Shown here: one piece after another, positions 1 through 10,315 of the stretch | Layout of the letters: each line of letters begins with the position of its first letter | Position numbering within the stretch: the first letter of the stretch is position 1 | Assembly (NCBI GenBank): GCA_963682175.1 | Contig: OY821782.1 | Span: 26,867,741-26,931,740 of the forward strand | DNA from: Triglochin maritima | Taxonomy: Eukaryota; Streptophyta; Magnoliopsida; Alismatales; Juncaginaceae | Length of the DNA stretch: 64,000 bases | Direction of reading: 5' to 3' | Notes under the pieces: generated by a model | The model's database searches: none | Told to the model about the DNA's origin: nothing | The model's input: the letters and a program-made list of their open reading frames with translations, nothing else | Position numbers and translations under genes: made by a program

Positions 1-590
1 TGCCTTATCTTTTATCCGACAACCCCTCCTTAGTAGCGTTTTGATCCTAAATCTAGCAATCAACTCTCCAATCAAACGCTCAACTCACTCTTGTCCCGAT
101 ACACCTTACTAACTAATGCATGAGCTAAACATCTATGAATGAGAGAATTGGGTGCACATACCTCACGCCAGCAATCAACAACAAAAATGTAAAGCAAAGA
201 AAAGACAAATGCGTGCAAGGTCTACAAATGATGCATGACCTAGATGGTAATCAATCTATTCTTTTGCTTTGAGTTTTAAGGTCCAAGTTGATTAAATGGA
301 ATTGATTTTTAATCTGGGAGCAAACTACAAGTCACAACATGCAAGATTGTGCTCCCAGATAACTACACTGAAATACACAACAACCAGAACAAAAATGGGA
401 GAAAGTGAAGCTCACCAGGCCGCCAATTGGCGGTCCCAGACCACTGATTGGCAGTCACTGTTGAGTTTTTCTCTCTCCAATTCCTCCAGTCGCCTCCCCT
501 TGATCCTCAGGATCCCTGAAACAAATCAAAACTAAAAAAGAAAAATTAAAACCACTCGAAACATCTAAACCAAAGTCTAGACAGAACACC
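1..590 (-). mobile_element. Athila/Tat-like LTR element, untranslated leader (minus strand)
   Basis: This is the region between primer-binding site and gag of a minus-strand Ty3-type element whose body lies left of the window. It closely resembles 63700-64000, the leader of the other minus-strand Athila-like element: both share the block around 'aatctgggagca', the 'catgatgcat'-type run and the short palindromes of the ccgccaattggcgg type. No coding capacity is recognised. The small open frames at 296-535 and 455-670 have no family resemblance. Confidence 0.7.
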
Positions 591-608
591 TCCCCGACAA
601 CGGTGCCG
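591..608 (-). other. Primer-binding site, tRNA-Asp type, degenerate
   Basis: The plus strand reads tccccgacaacggtgccg, the 3' end of plant tRNA-Asp with three substitutions compared with the intact site at 53971-53988. It lies a few bases from the LTR end at 615, as expected for a minus-strand element. Confidence 0.75.
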
Positions 609-614
609 AAAACA

Positions 615-1996
615 TGATTGAAATTTTTAATTATAACCGCAAGTGCACGGCCGCGTTGAAGCTGTGGCAAATACGGGTCGACCCACAGGGAGGTGTGTCA
701 ACTTTAGTTTATTCGAAGGCGAGTGGGAAAGAAAGGAGAGAAAGGATTGATTAAACTAAACTACACTAAACTAGAAAGGAGGAAATGAAAGCACGAAATG
801 AACTAAACTAAGCTAAGCAACTACTAAGAAGAAAGATAAATCTCAGGAATGGGAAAACCCCTAAGGGGTGGAGTGTGTGTGTACACATGAAATAAGTGTG
901 GTGAATACATACAATAAGCTCAAGTGCAGTTAGTGTTTGTTAATGCATAAGAAGTACCTAATGGAAAAGCCTATCATTTAAAACACTAACCTAGGTGATT
1001 AATATGAGCATGACAAGTTTGTTATTAAGAACATAACAAGCATGGAATGTAACTAAACATTATGGTAGAAACCATCAAGTAAAATTTCTTATTAATTCAA
1101 AAAAGCATACTAACATTTCTCACAAACAACAATGTCTAGCATTCATACCATCTACATAACATGTATATACATCTACTCCACCCCCAAAGGGGATGGAACT
1201 ACTCACACATATTTAAACTAATATTTATACTAAGGAAAGATAACATGCTTAAACTAATTATAAGAAGACTAAAACAATAAGTTAACAAAGTATGCAAGAA
1301 TTGAAAAGACAAGACAATATGAAGAAAACTTAACAAAACATCTATTATCACTAACTCAATTACAAGTAGCCTCTCTCCACCAGGGTTTTTACTTCAAGGC
1401 TTTTACTCCTAGTAGAGAGGTTGGCCACCAAGAGAGAGATGGGATACAAGAGATGAGTGAGAGTTCTATTTATAGCCATAGAAAAAGGTAATCCGGGACA
1501 ATCCCTCGGTATAGGACTCAACATATACCAGAAATAGACTAAATACACTCTAATACACGCCCCACAGAAATCTTAGTGGATCCGGACCAACCCGGACCGC
1601 CAATCAGCGGTCCCAGACAGCTAATTGGTGGTCTACAGGGTTTGGATTGCGTTGGGCTTTCTTCTGGTCTTTTTTGGATGTCTTTGTTTGTCTTTGATGC
1701 ATCTACTTCACTTGCTGGAGCTCCGACCCGAATTGAATTGCCAAAATACTCCCCATGATGGTGTGGAGTATTCTTGTTTGCTCATTGGTCCTTCGATCTT
1801 ACATTCAGGTCCTTCGATCTTGCATCTTAGTCCTCGAGTCTCTCAACTCAGTCCTTTTTTCCTGCTTTTAGGTCCTTTATACCTCTTCTCTTCAAACCTA
1901 TTTATTTCTTCAAACATAAAACTCGTTACGTAGCATTGTTCGGGTGAAAGATAATGGATATAAGATACAAATGTAAGCAAGAAATGATGTCAATCA
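615..1996 (-). mobile_element. 5' LTR of minus-strand Athila-like element
   Basis: The LTR runs from tgattgaaa at 615 to the inferred U3 start, rc of gatgtcaatca, at 1996. The R/U5 side carries the 'aagtgcacgg...ggcaagtacgggtcga' signature found in every Athila-like LTR here. A minus-strand TATA box (TATAAATA) lies at about 1467-1474. Palindromic motifs accgccaatcagcggt (1596-1611) and a weaker copy at 1621-1633 lie about 120 bp upstream of it. The LTR is inserted into a plus-strand copia gag that resumes at 1997. The small open frames inside it are not genes. Confidence 0.75.
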
Positions 1997-2235
1997 TTTA
2001 TGATGCTTGTAAACTTATTGAATCTCAATTTGAAGGATCTTCAACGATTAGGGAGACTAGGGTACATTCTTTTATGCAAAAATATGAGATGTTTTCTATG
2101 AAGCAGGGAGAAACCATAAATGAAATGAACACTAGCTTCATCCATATTACTAACTCTCTAAAAAATCTTGGAAAGGAAATTATGGAAAGTGATAGGGTGC
2201 GGAAGTTCCGATCATTCTCAAGCGAGTGGGAAAAG
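1997..2235 (+). pseudogene. Ty1/copia gag fragment (UBN2-type), left part
   Basis: The frame reads YDACKLIESQFEGSSTIRE, then a region ending NSLKNLGKEIMESDRVRKF and SFSSEWE. This is the UBN2-type gag polypeptide of Ty1/copia elements. The N-terminal half lies beyond the Athila insertion to the left. The C-terminal continuation resumes at 7034 after the copia insertion at 2236-7033, so this is the older host element. It is a relic interrupted twice. Confidence 0.8.
2231..2235. repeat. Target-site duplication aaaag (left copy)
   Basis: The 5-bp direct repeat aaaag occurs at 2231-2235 and 7034-7038, exactly flanking the LTR termini (tgtagg...ccaaca) of the minus-strand copia element. Five bp is the usual Ty1/copia duplication length. 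Confidence 0.9.
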
Positions 2236-3696
2236 TGTAGGATCGTGTGGGTCTATGGGTCCACAATTAAGGCTAATTACCTACTTGTCTAAGCAATCAA
2301 GATAAGCACAGCGGAATTAAAAACAAACAAGCAAGTAAAGGAACAAATAAGCAAACCACAATGATACGGGTCGGTTTTTATAGAGGATCGACACCCCACC
2401 CGGGTCCTAGTCCTCTCTTGTAAGCTCCGCTGGACTCCGCGAGCTCCGCCTACGTCTTCACTAACCACTCCCCGTTCCGGGCCGGGAGAGAACGCCTTTT
2501 ACAAAACAAACTCCGCGAACAACCTCGCGAGCTTGACTTTCTTCTCTCACAATCTGAGAGGAACACTTCGGGCTTTCACCGAAGTCCTTGCTTCTTGAAC
2601 AAAGGTTGAGTGGAACAACACTCTCTAATTCTTGAGCACACTTGAGTAGGATTAAGGAATTGATCACTAAAGTGTGGAAATTGAGGTTTTGAGTGTTTGG
2701 GATTCTCTCTAAAGTTTGGGACAAGTTTGTAGTGGGAGAGTTATGTTAAAATGTGTTTTACAACTCCTTATATAGGCATTAGAGAGAATAGATCCGTTGG
2801 GACAAGATTTGATTGGGTTTTGTGCAAAGCACACAAAGCAGAAATTGGGCTACAAATCTGTCCAGAAACGGTCGACCGAAATGTGAAACGGTCGACTGAA
2901 CGCTTAGGTTCGTTAAGGATACGGTCGACCGAAATATGGATAGGTCGACTGAACACTTAAGTTTGTTAATGAAATGGTCGACCGAACAGGGTTACCGGTC
3001 GACCGAACTAATGTTTCGGTAGAGAGAAATATGGATCGGTCGAACGAAATAGTATCGACCGATAGCAGGGATTTTTTGACATGTTTAAACGGTCGACCGA
3101 TCATGGTCCTCGGTCGACCGATACATGAAATGTATTTGGGGTATTTTTGGTTTAATACGAATACGACCGTTAGGTATATACGACAAAAATAACGGTCGGG
3201 AAAGTAAGTTCAAACGGTCGACCGAAAGAGATGGTGCGGTCGACCGAAACTGAACAGGGAAACACAAACATGATTATTTAATCATTCGGTCGACCGAACG
3301 GTATGTTGCGGTCGACCGAATGTGGGCAGACAGTTAGGGTTCAGGTTTAGTGTTTTCCGATCTAAGTTTGGGTGATCTATTGAAGTCCAAATTATGTGAA
3401 ATTTCGTGTGTGACTTCTATGAGGAACCTAGTGTGTGTTTAAGTTGATTTTAGCTCAAGTATGCTCAAAATACACAAATTCCTAAAAACTTAAAGAAATG
3501 CTAAAATACATGTCTTCAATTGAGCTTGATTACATGTCTTGACTTGATTTCCTTTCTTCCTTGAGTCTTGATCACCTGTAGAGGTTAGCACAAAGCAATA
3601 TATATGCAATGCAATATGTGTGCTACTCTACATGATCATAATTAAGATTAGGTTAATTAAATCATCAAAACATAGATTAAGGCCAAAAAGCCAACA
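2236..3696 (-). repeat. 3' LTR of the copia element, with palindrome array
   Basis: The minus-strand LTR begins TGTTGGC and ends CCTACA. A TATA box (TATATAAGG on the minus strand) lies at about 2766-2774. Upstream of it, from about 2869 to 3320, roughly a dozen copies of the palindrome cggtcgaccg or near variants are spaced mostly 20-32 bp apart. Open frames crossing this region are artefacts of the repeated motif. Confidence 0.9.
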
Positions 3697-4331
3697 ATCT
3701 CCCCCTTTTTGATGATGGCAACCTATATCTTAACTATATCTTAATACATGGAATTTGTATATGTAAACTATGCATACTAATGCTCCCCCTATGGATGTGC
3801 ATTGTTTTTGTTCAATTTTATGCCAAATTCCAAGTTACCCCCTTAATTATCTCTACCTCTTTGACATCCATCAAAAACAACAATTAATTAAGACTTTAAG
3901 CATAGAATTTTGGATGTCTTGTAATGAAGGTGTTCCCCCTAAATTTTGCACTTCATTACACTAATAAAAGATATAACATTTAAGCTCCCCCTATCAATAA
4001 GGCTAAATGGAAACAATGAGTATGATACAAGTTAAAATCATTTAAGTTTCTACTGAAGCCTTATTCTAATATCCATTTAAAACTTGACAATTATAATCAA
4101 TGGATGTGATATATGATTTGCAATGAATAGGGTTAATGATTTTCAATGAATTAAACTCTAAGGATATGACAATTAAGCATTTAGACTAGATTATAGCTAA
4201 GTTAACATGAATTGTAGATGATAGAAATTTATACCAACTTTGAATATTGATTAGCTCTTATCTTGACTTGGTGATGCAGCCGGATTCAAATTTAGACGCT
4301 TTGGCTCATCCGGTCACCACCAATCTCATCC
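3697..4331 (-). other. Copia interior, non-coding 3' part and polypurine tract
   Basis: This AT-rich stretch lies between the gag relic and the 3' LTR. The polypurine tract aaaaagggggag (minus strand) abuts the LTR at 3697-3710. Several short blocks of the same polypurine kind (ctccccct) recur near 3783, 3932 and 3987. No gene is seen. Confidence 0.6.
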
Positions 4332-5501
4332 TCAAGCTCCTACAAGTGTAGACTTTGGTACCCATTTTTGCTTGGGTCCATTAAGTTTGACTTTTGGTAC
4401 CCAAATCCAAGTTGATTTTGGTACCTCTACACTTACTTTCTTTTTCATGACAAAATTATGTTTAACATTAATTTGAATAGGAAAGTTTTTAACATAAAAA
4501 TTATTTTTATTGCCATGTGTGAACTTATGCAATTTATTTGACAAATTTTCATTTAAGGCATTAAGTTCACTATTTTTAGTTGTTAGAGATTCATTTAAGC
4601 AATTTAGATTTTTAATCATAGAATTATGCTTTTCATTCATGTTAAGCATGTGAATCTCTAAGTTTGCAACATTTTCATTCATTCAATTTAAGTCATGTAA
4701 TAATTGCTTGCTTTCTAAATGAGATTTATCAAGTTTAATAAGCAAGTCATTAGTGTCAATTTCTAGCATATGACTATCAATTGCATGAGATGAGGTATTT
4801 TTAACATTTACATTTTCTTCCTTCAAGCATGCATTCTCTAAAGTTAGAACTTCAATTTTAGCAAGCAAATCAACTTTATCATCTAAGATAGATGCATTTT
4901 GACATTTAAGATCATGGATTTGCTCATTTGCTACTTGATTGGTCTTGTGAAGTTCTTTATATTTTTCAAATAATCTTTGAAATGCATTTTGTAGTTCATT
5001 AAAATCATGGGCATTATCTTTTGAACTACTACTTGAAGAAGAGCTAGAAGATACCTCATCTTCACTTTCTCCATCGGATGAGCTTGATGATGATGAAGAT
5101 GTTCAGTTAATCTCCATTTTCTTTGTTTAAGCTACATCCTTCGGATTTGCTTCTCCCTTCTTCCCGGTTGGTGAATCTCATTCACCAAAATTCTTTTCTA
5201 ATGTTTGCCATATAGAATGAGCACTATCACATGAGCAAACAAGATTAAAAAGTTCATCTCCTAATGCACAAAATATGACATTCATAGCTTTAGCATTTAG
5301 GGATGCATTTTTCTCATCTTCTAAACTCCATTTACTAATATAACATCTACGTGATTCATATGGAGTTTGAATCATAAACCACATGTTAATGTTCATGGAT
5401 TTAATAAATGATGACATTTTAGATTTCCATGAACTAAAGTTATTACCATCAAAGTAAGGTGGTTTACATGATTCTAAAGGTGTGCATGCATTAAGAGCCA
5501 T
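4332..5501 (-). pseudogene. Copia gag relic: DUF4219/UBN2 N-terminus, coiled coil, WVPK tail
   Basis: The minus strand starts at 5501 with MALNACTPLESCKPPYFDG followed by NFSSWKSKMSSF, the usual start of copia gag (DUF4219, then UBN2). The open frame stops at 5178. Fragments continue at 4868-4683 and 4682-4332 in a leucine/asparagine-rich coiled-coil-like region. They end with IWVPK and KWVPK motifs, which are common in copia gag proteins of this type. Stops separate the pieces and the central UBN2 part is largely gone. The same order of gag, coiled coil and WVPK recurs in the copia element at 29670-31461. No function is expected of the broken product. Confidence 0.75.
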
Positions 5502-5538
5502 GTTAATTTATCAGTTAAGAACAAAATTAACGAACGAG

Positions 5539-5550
5539 GCTCTGATACCA
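5539..5550 (-). other. Primer-binding site, initiator tRNA-Met
   Basis: The plus strand reads gctctgatacca, complement of TGGTATCAGAGC, the classic Ty1/copia primer site. It is separated by two bases from the 5' LTR starting at 5553. Confidence 0.9.
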
Positions 5551-5552
5551 AA

Positions 5553-7033
5553 TGTAGGATCGTGTGGGTCTATGGGTCCACAATTAAGGCTAATTACCTA
5601 CTTGTCTAAGCAATCAAGATAAGCACAGCGGAATTAAAAACAAACAAGCAAGTAAAGTAAGAAATAAGCAAACCACAATGAGACGGGTCGGTTTTTATGG
5701 AGGTTCGGCACCCCACCCGGGTCCTAGTCCTCTCTTGTAAGCTCCGCTCCACTCCGCGAGCTCCGCTCCACTCCGCGAGCCCCGCCTACGTCTTCACTAA
5801 CCACTCCCCGTTCCGGGCCGTGAGAGAACGCCTTTTACAAAACAAACTCCGCGAACAACCTCGCGAGCTTGACTTTCTTCTCTCACAATCCGAGAGGAAC
5901 ACTTCGGGTTTTCACCGAAGTCCTTGCTTCTTGAACAAAGGTTGAGTGGAACAACACTCTCTAATTCTTGAGCACACTTGAGTAGGATTAAGGAATTGAT
6001 CACTAAAGTGTGGAAATTGAGGTTTTGAGTGTTTGGGATTCTCTCTAAAGTTTGGGACAAGTTTGTAGTGGGAGAGTTATGTTAAAATGTGTTTTACAAC
6101 TCCTTATAAAGGCATTAGAGAGAATAGATCCGTTGGGACAAGATTTGATTGGGTTTTGTGCAAAGCACACAAAGCAGAAAATCGGGCTGTAAATCTGTCC
6201 AGAAACGGTCGACCGAAATGTGAAACGGTCGACCGAACGCTTAGGTTCGTTAAGGATACGGTCGACCGAAATATGGATAGGTCGACTGAACACTTAAGTT
6301 TGTTAATGAAACGGTCGACCGAACAGGGTTACCGGTCGACCGAACTAATGTTTCGGTAGAGAGAAATATGGATCGGTCGAACGAAATAGTATCAACCGAT
6401 AGCAGGGATTTTTTGACATGTTTAAACGGTCGACCGATCATGGTCCTCGGTCGACCGATACATGAAATGTATTTGGGGTATTTTTGGTTTAATATGAATA
6501 CGACCGTTAGGTATATACGACAAAAATAACGGTCGGGAAAGTAAGTTCAAACGGTCGACCGAAAGAGATGGTGCGGTCGACCGAAACTGGACAGGGAAAC
6601 ACAAACAGGATTATTTGATCATCCAGTCGACCGAACGGTATGTTGCGGTCGACCGAATGTGGGCAGACAGTTAAGGTTCAGGTTTAGTGTTTTCCGATCT
6701 AAGTTTGGGTGATCTATTGAAGTCCAAATTATGTGAAATTTCGTGCGTGACTTCTATGAGGAACCTAGTGTGTGTTTAAGTTGATTTTAGCTCAAGTATG
6801 CTCAAAATACACAAGTTCCTAAAGACTCAAAGAAATGCAAAAATACATGTCTTCAATTGAGCTTGATTACATGTCTTGACTTGATTTCCTTTCTTCCTTG
6901 AGTCTTGATCACCTGTAGAGGTTAGCACAAAACAATATATATGCAATGCAATATGTGTGCTACTCTACATGATCATAATTAAGATTAGGTTAATTAAATC
7001 ATCAAAACATAGATTAAGGCCAAAAAGCCAACA
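5553..7033 (-). repeat. 5' LTR of the copia element, with palindrome array
   Basis: This LTR is collinear with 2236-3696 (offset 3317 at the left end, about 3337 at the right end). It has the same TATA region near 6105 and the same array of cggtcgaccg palindromes between about 6206 and 6655. A few motif copies differ from the other LTR by single substitutions, for example gtcgactga versus gtcgaccga. Confidence 0.9.
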
Positions 7034-7038
7034 AAAAG
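7034..7038. repeat. Target-site duplication aaaag (right copy)
   Basis: Partner of 2231-2235. The host copia gag resumes directly after it. Confidence 0.9.
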
Positions 7039-7805
7039 AAGACAACCGCAATCGAAGAGGCCAAAGATCTTTTAAAGCTGAAAATGGAAGGCCTAATTGG
7101 AATCTCATGGCTTCTGAAATCCAAATGGAAGAAATGAGAAAGAAGGAGAAAGAAAGGGACAATACAAGAAGGAAAGCCAAGTTCATTGCCTTGAAAGTCA
7201 TCTCCAATTCCAATGGTTCGAAAAGGATGAGAGCAATAAAGACATTGCCTCCTTGACGAGATGCTTCAAGAAGTATCTCAAGAAAGAGTGCTACCCTAGA
7301 AACAAGGGATAATCCTCCAAAGGCCCCTCGGCGGGTCCTGGAGTGCCTGTCAAGGGCTCCCGCACATGCCCTTATGAATGTAACAAATCCATGCATTTCA
7401 AGAAGGGTTGTCCATTGATCAAGATGAGGTAAAGGGATGAAAGGAGAGAAAGAAGAAAGGAGTATAGACACAAGAGAAGATATAAGGATGACAAGAAGAA
7501 GAGACACATAGACATAAGGATCACAAGAAAGCTCTAAATGATGCTTGGGTTGATTCTAGCTCATCAAGATCATCTTCAGCAAGTGAGTCTGAAAAGGAAG
7601 ATGCCAACATGTGCTTAATGAATCAAGAAGAGCAAGATGAAGCTCTTTGTAGCATCACATCTTCCTCAAGCAATGACTTTAACTCTTGCAACATGGTTTA
7701 TGGTGAAGAACATGAGGTATCATCTTCTCAAGTTGGTTCCTTTATCTACGATGAATTGCTTGATATATTCCATGAACTAGTTGAAAATTATGAGCTTTTG
7801 TCATA
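7039..7805 (+). pseudogene. Ty1/copia gag fragment, right part
   Basis: This continues the gag at 1997-2235 across the insertion. The combined frame passes from SSEWE into a lysine-rich segment with AIEEAKDLLKLKMEG, then GNLMASEIQ-like and KKEKERDNTRRK, matching the typical end of the UBN2 region and its basic linker. Further downstream come an acidic serine-rich stretch and FIYDELLDIFHELVENYELL (about 7741-7800), the start of the coiled coil. Several frameshifts and stops make this a relic. Confidence 0.7.
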
Positions 7806-8286
7806 AAAGCTAACTAGCTAGGAAGGTAAACAATGACCGATCAAGCAAGAATGATGCACTAGTGAAATAAAATGAACAAAGTGCCATGATAATTGATTGT
7901 CTAAAAGCTGAAAATTATAATCTTAGATGTCTTAAAAACTAACTAGCTAGGAAGATATACAATGATCTATCAAGCAAGAATGATGCACTAGTGAAAGAAA
8001 ATGAACAAAGTGCCATGATAATTGATTGTCTAAAAGCTGAAATTTTAAGCTTATATGTCTTAAAAACTAACTAGCTAGGAAGATATACAATGATCTATCA
8101 AGCAAGAATGATGCACTAGTGAATAAAATGAACAAAGTGCCATGATAATTGATTGTCTAAAAGCTGAAAATTATGAGCTTATATGTCTTAAAAACTAACT
8201 AGCTAGAAAGGTATACAATGATCTATCAAGCAATAATGCATGCACTAGTAAAAGAAAATGAACAAGGTGTCATGATAATTGATTGT
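7806..8286 (+). repeat. Tandem repeat of gag coiled-coil sequence, about 125-bp unit
   Basis: Nearly four copies of a roughly 120-130-bp unit are present. Each contains taactagctagg, atgatgcactagtga, aaaatgaacaa and attgattgtctaaaagctga. In one frame the unit encodes KNDALVKENEQSAMIIDCLK, so it is a tandem amplification of the coiled-coil part of gag. Stop codons (aaaactaactag) now sit in each unit. Confidence 0.8.
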
Positions 8287-9270
8287 CTATTCAAGGTGTG
8301 TAAAACAAAGGTATGAGACTCTATTTATAAACATTCAAGCTTTAATAGCCGTTTGAGAGAGTTGGAGAGATTTGGACCAAAGAAAAATATGATTTGACTT
8401 ATGTTTGTGTAGAAATCTGCATAGATTCAGTTAACCGTTTGAAGAACAGTTGTCTAAAACATAAAGCTTGCCTTTGGTTAACAGATCACCAACTTCCAGT
8501 CACTTTTCTCAATTTCGACCAATTAGGTTTCGGGTCACCGAATGAGGTTTGGGTAACCGTTCCAATGTAGACAATAAGAATTAGACTGGCCCAAATCAAA
8601 TGATTTTGGTCATCTGGATCAATAATTTGTGATTTAGAGCTAACGGTTGGAATTCAAATGTCTATTGTTAGTCCAACAACCATATTAAGACGTGGGAAAA
8701 GTTTTACGCCAGAGGCCCAAAAGTAAACGATTAACCTATAGGAGATCGGTCATCCAAAAATGGATAAGAAAAATGGACTCTAAGACAAAATAGAAATGTG
8801 ACCGTTGGAGTAAAATCCAAAGCCAGTCCAAGAGATTTTAGACGACTGAATAACAATCGGTCATCCGAGTGGACAATTCCAGAGAGGATTCAACTACTGA
8901 TAAGATGATTTTGGTCATCCATTAGATGTTCGGTTGTCCGAACAGGATTGGGACAGAATCCTAGTGCTGATGTTTACATTTGATCATTTAGATTCAGTAG
9001 ATGAAAAATTATAAGTCTTGGCCTAAAACTTTGTAACAATCTTGAGTCTTTGTTCTAATGCTTCTTCTCTTGATGATCTTGATGAAGCTTATGGAAGCTA
9101 TAAATACATACCTTGAGTGAAGCCCATGACCATGTGAATCAACCAAAGACATCATCAAGAAACATCCGTTCCCAAATTTAAAACTTCCATATTAATCACC
9201 AAGAAATTAATTTAAATTTGCAATTACAGATCACAGTCTTTTCGCCAGTTAAGAGGATAATAAAGAACCT
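8287..9270 (-). repeat. Diverged copia-LTR-like segment
   Basis: A minus-strand TATA-like sequence (ctatttataaac on the plus strand, about 8319) is followed for about 600 bp by degenerate motifs such as ggtcaccgaatg, cggtcatccgag and cggttgtccgaac. These resemble decayed forms of the palindromes in the intact copia LTRs. The far end has the cttgagtctt / cttgatgatcttgatg type of text seen at the ends of those LTRs. No coding sequence is seen. Assignment rests on layout and motif resemblance. Confidence 0.4.
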
Positions 9271-9307
9271 AAATGATTGTATGTGGCTATTTTGTAGGGT
9301 TTTTTTA

Positions 9308-10078
9308 GGCCATCCTTAATGGATGGCCTTTTGGGGTCGAGTCGGGTCTCGACCCGACCCCAGGCCCCTTAATGGGGGGGCGACCCAGGTCGGGTCGCGA
9401 CCTGGGTCGGCGACCCGACCCGGGTTGGCCACGTGGCCAACCCGGGTTGGCCCAAATTTTTTATTTTATTTTAAATAAAGATTAAAAATTAGATTTTTTT
9501 TATTTGTTAAATAATATTTAATTGATATGTATATGTTTTTATATAATTAAAATTAATTTCTGAAAATTAAAATAAACGAAAATAATTAATGAAAATTAGT
9601 AAAATAAATATAAATAATTAATCAAAATTATTAAAAATAAATAAGTAATTAAAGAAAATTGCCTAGTAAAATAGAACACAGGAATTTACCCAGGTTCACC
9701 CAAAAACGCATTACTAACCCAAAAACTCGGCAAAGAATTACTAATAAAAATCTCAAAAATAAAAAATCTTATGTTTGACCCCCGACCGACCCGTTTGAGT
9801 GGTAATTATTAAATATACTTTTTTGAATTTTTTTGGTAATTAGCATAATTTAATTAGATTAAGTTACTGTAGAAATAAATTATTTAGTAGTTTTTGTGAT
9901 GAAATATAAAATGAGGTAAAAAAATTATGTGAATGAGAGAGAGTGTTGAAAGTGAGGTTGGGGTTAAGAAGTGAAAAATGGGTTGGGTTGAGTGGTGGGT
10001 TGCATATTGTTTTTTGCTAACGTGGCGGAGAGAGAAACTGGGTTGGAGGAAAAAATGGGGTTGGGGTTAATGGTGCCC
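9308..10078. mobile_element. Probable PIF/Harbinger-type MITE
   Basis: The element is bounded by TTA on each side (9305-9307 and 10079-10081). One end reads ggccatccttaatgg and the other, reverse-complemented, gggcaccattaacc, an imperfect terminal inverted repeat. TTA duplications and GGC/GGG-starting termini are typical of PIF/Harbinger elements. The first 150 bp are GC-rich and self-complementary around gggtcgcgacc, and the core is very AT-rich. No transposase is present. Calling the ends from one copy is uncertain. Confidence 0.5.
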
Positions 10079-10315
10079 TTACATCCGTAGCATTGAGAAA
10101 CATCCTTTGTTATTGTTTCTTTCATATTTATTGTCGTACCCCTATGAAAATGACTATTTATTCTCATAACTGCAAAACTCATAATTTTGTGCTGCTGACG
10201 CTTCGTTAATTTGGGACCATTGCAGACAATAACTTGCTAGTTTCTTTTTCGATTGCTCTACATGTGAATAATTTGTTGTTGTCGATTTAAACTAATCGTT
10301 AATATACTGAATTGC

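Larger units (their letters stand above)
2236..7033 (-). mobile_element. Complete non-autonomous Ty1/copia element, gag only
   Basis: The LTRs are 2236-3696 and 5553-7033. Because the element is on the minus strand, the right copy is the 5' LTR. It has an initiator-tRNA-Met primer site at 5539-5550, a polypurine tract at about 3699-3710 and a 5-bp target duplication. The LTRs are very similar; the main difference is an extra run of about 20 bp near 5745-5780 made of a local tandem duplication. The 1.86-kb interior holds only a decayed gag. No protease, integrase, reverse transcriptase or RNase H motif is present, so mobility would need proteins from another element. Confidence 0.93.

Noticed and set aside
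6965..7507. 180-codon minus-strand frame
   Set aside because: Antisense of the Lys/Glu-rich copia gag linker and spans the LTR junction at 7033.
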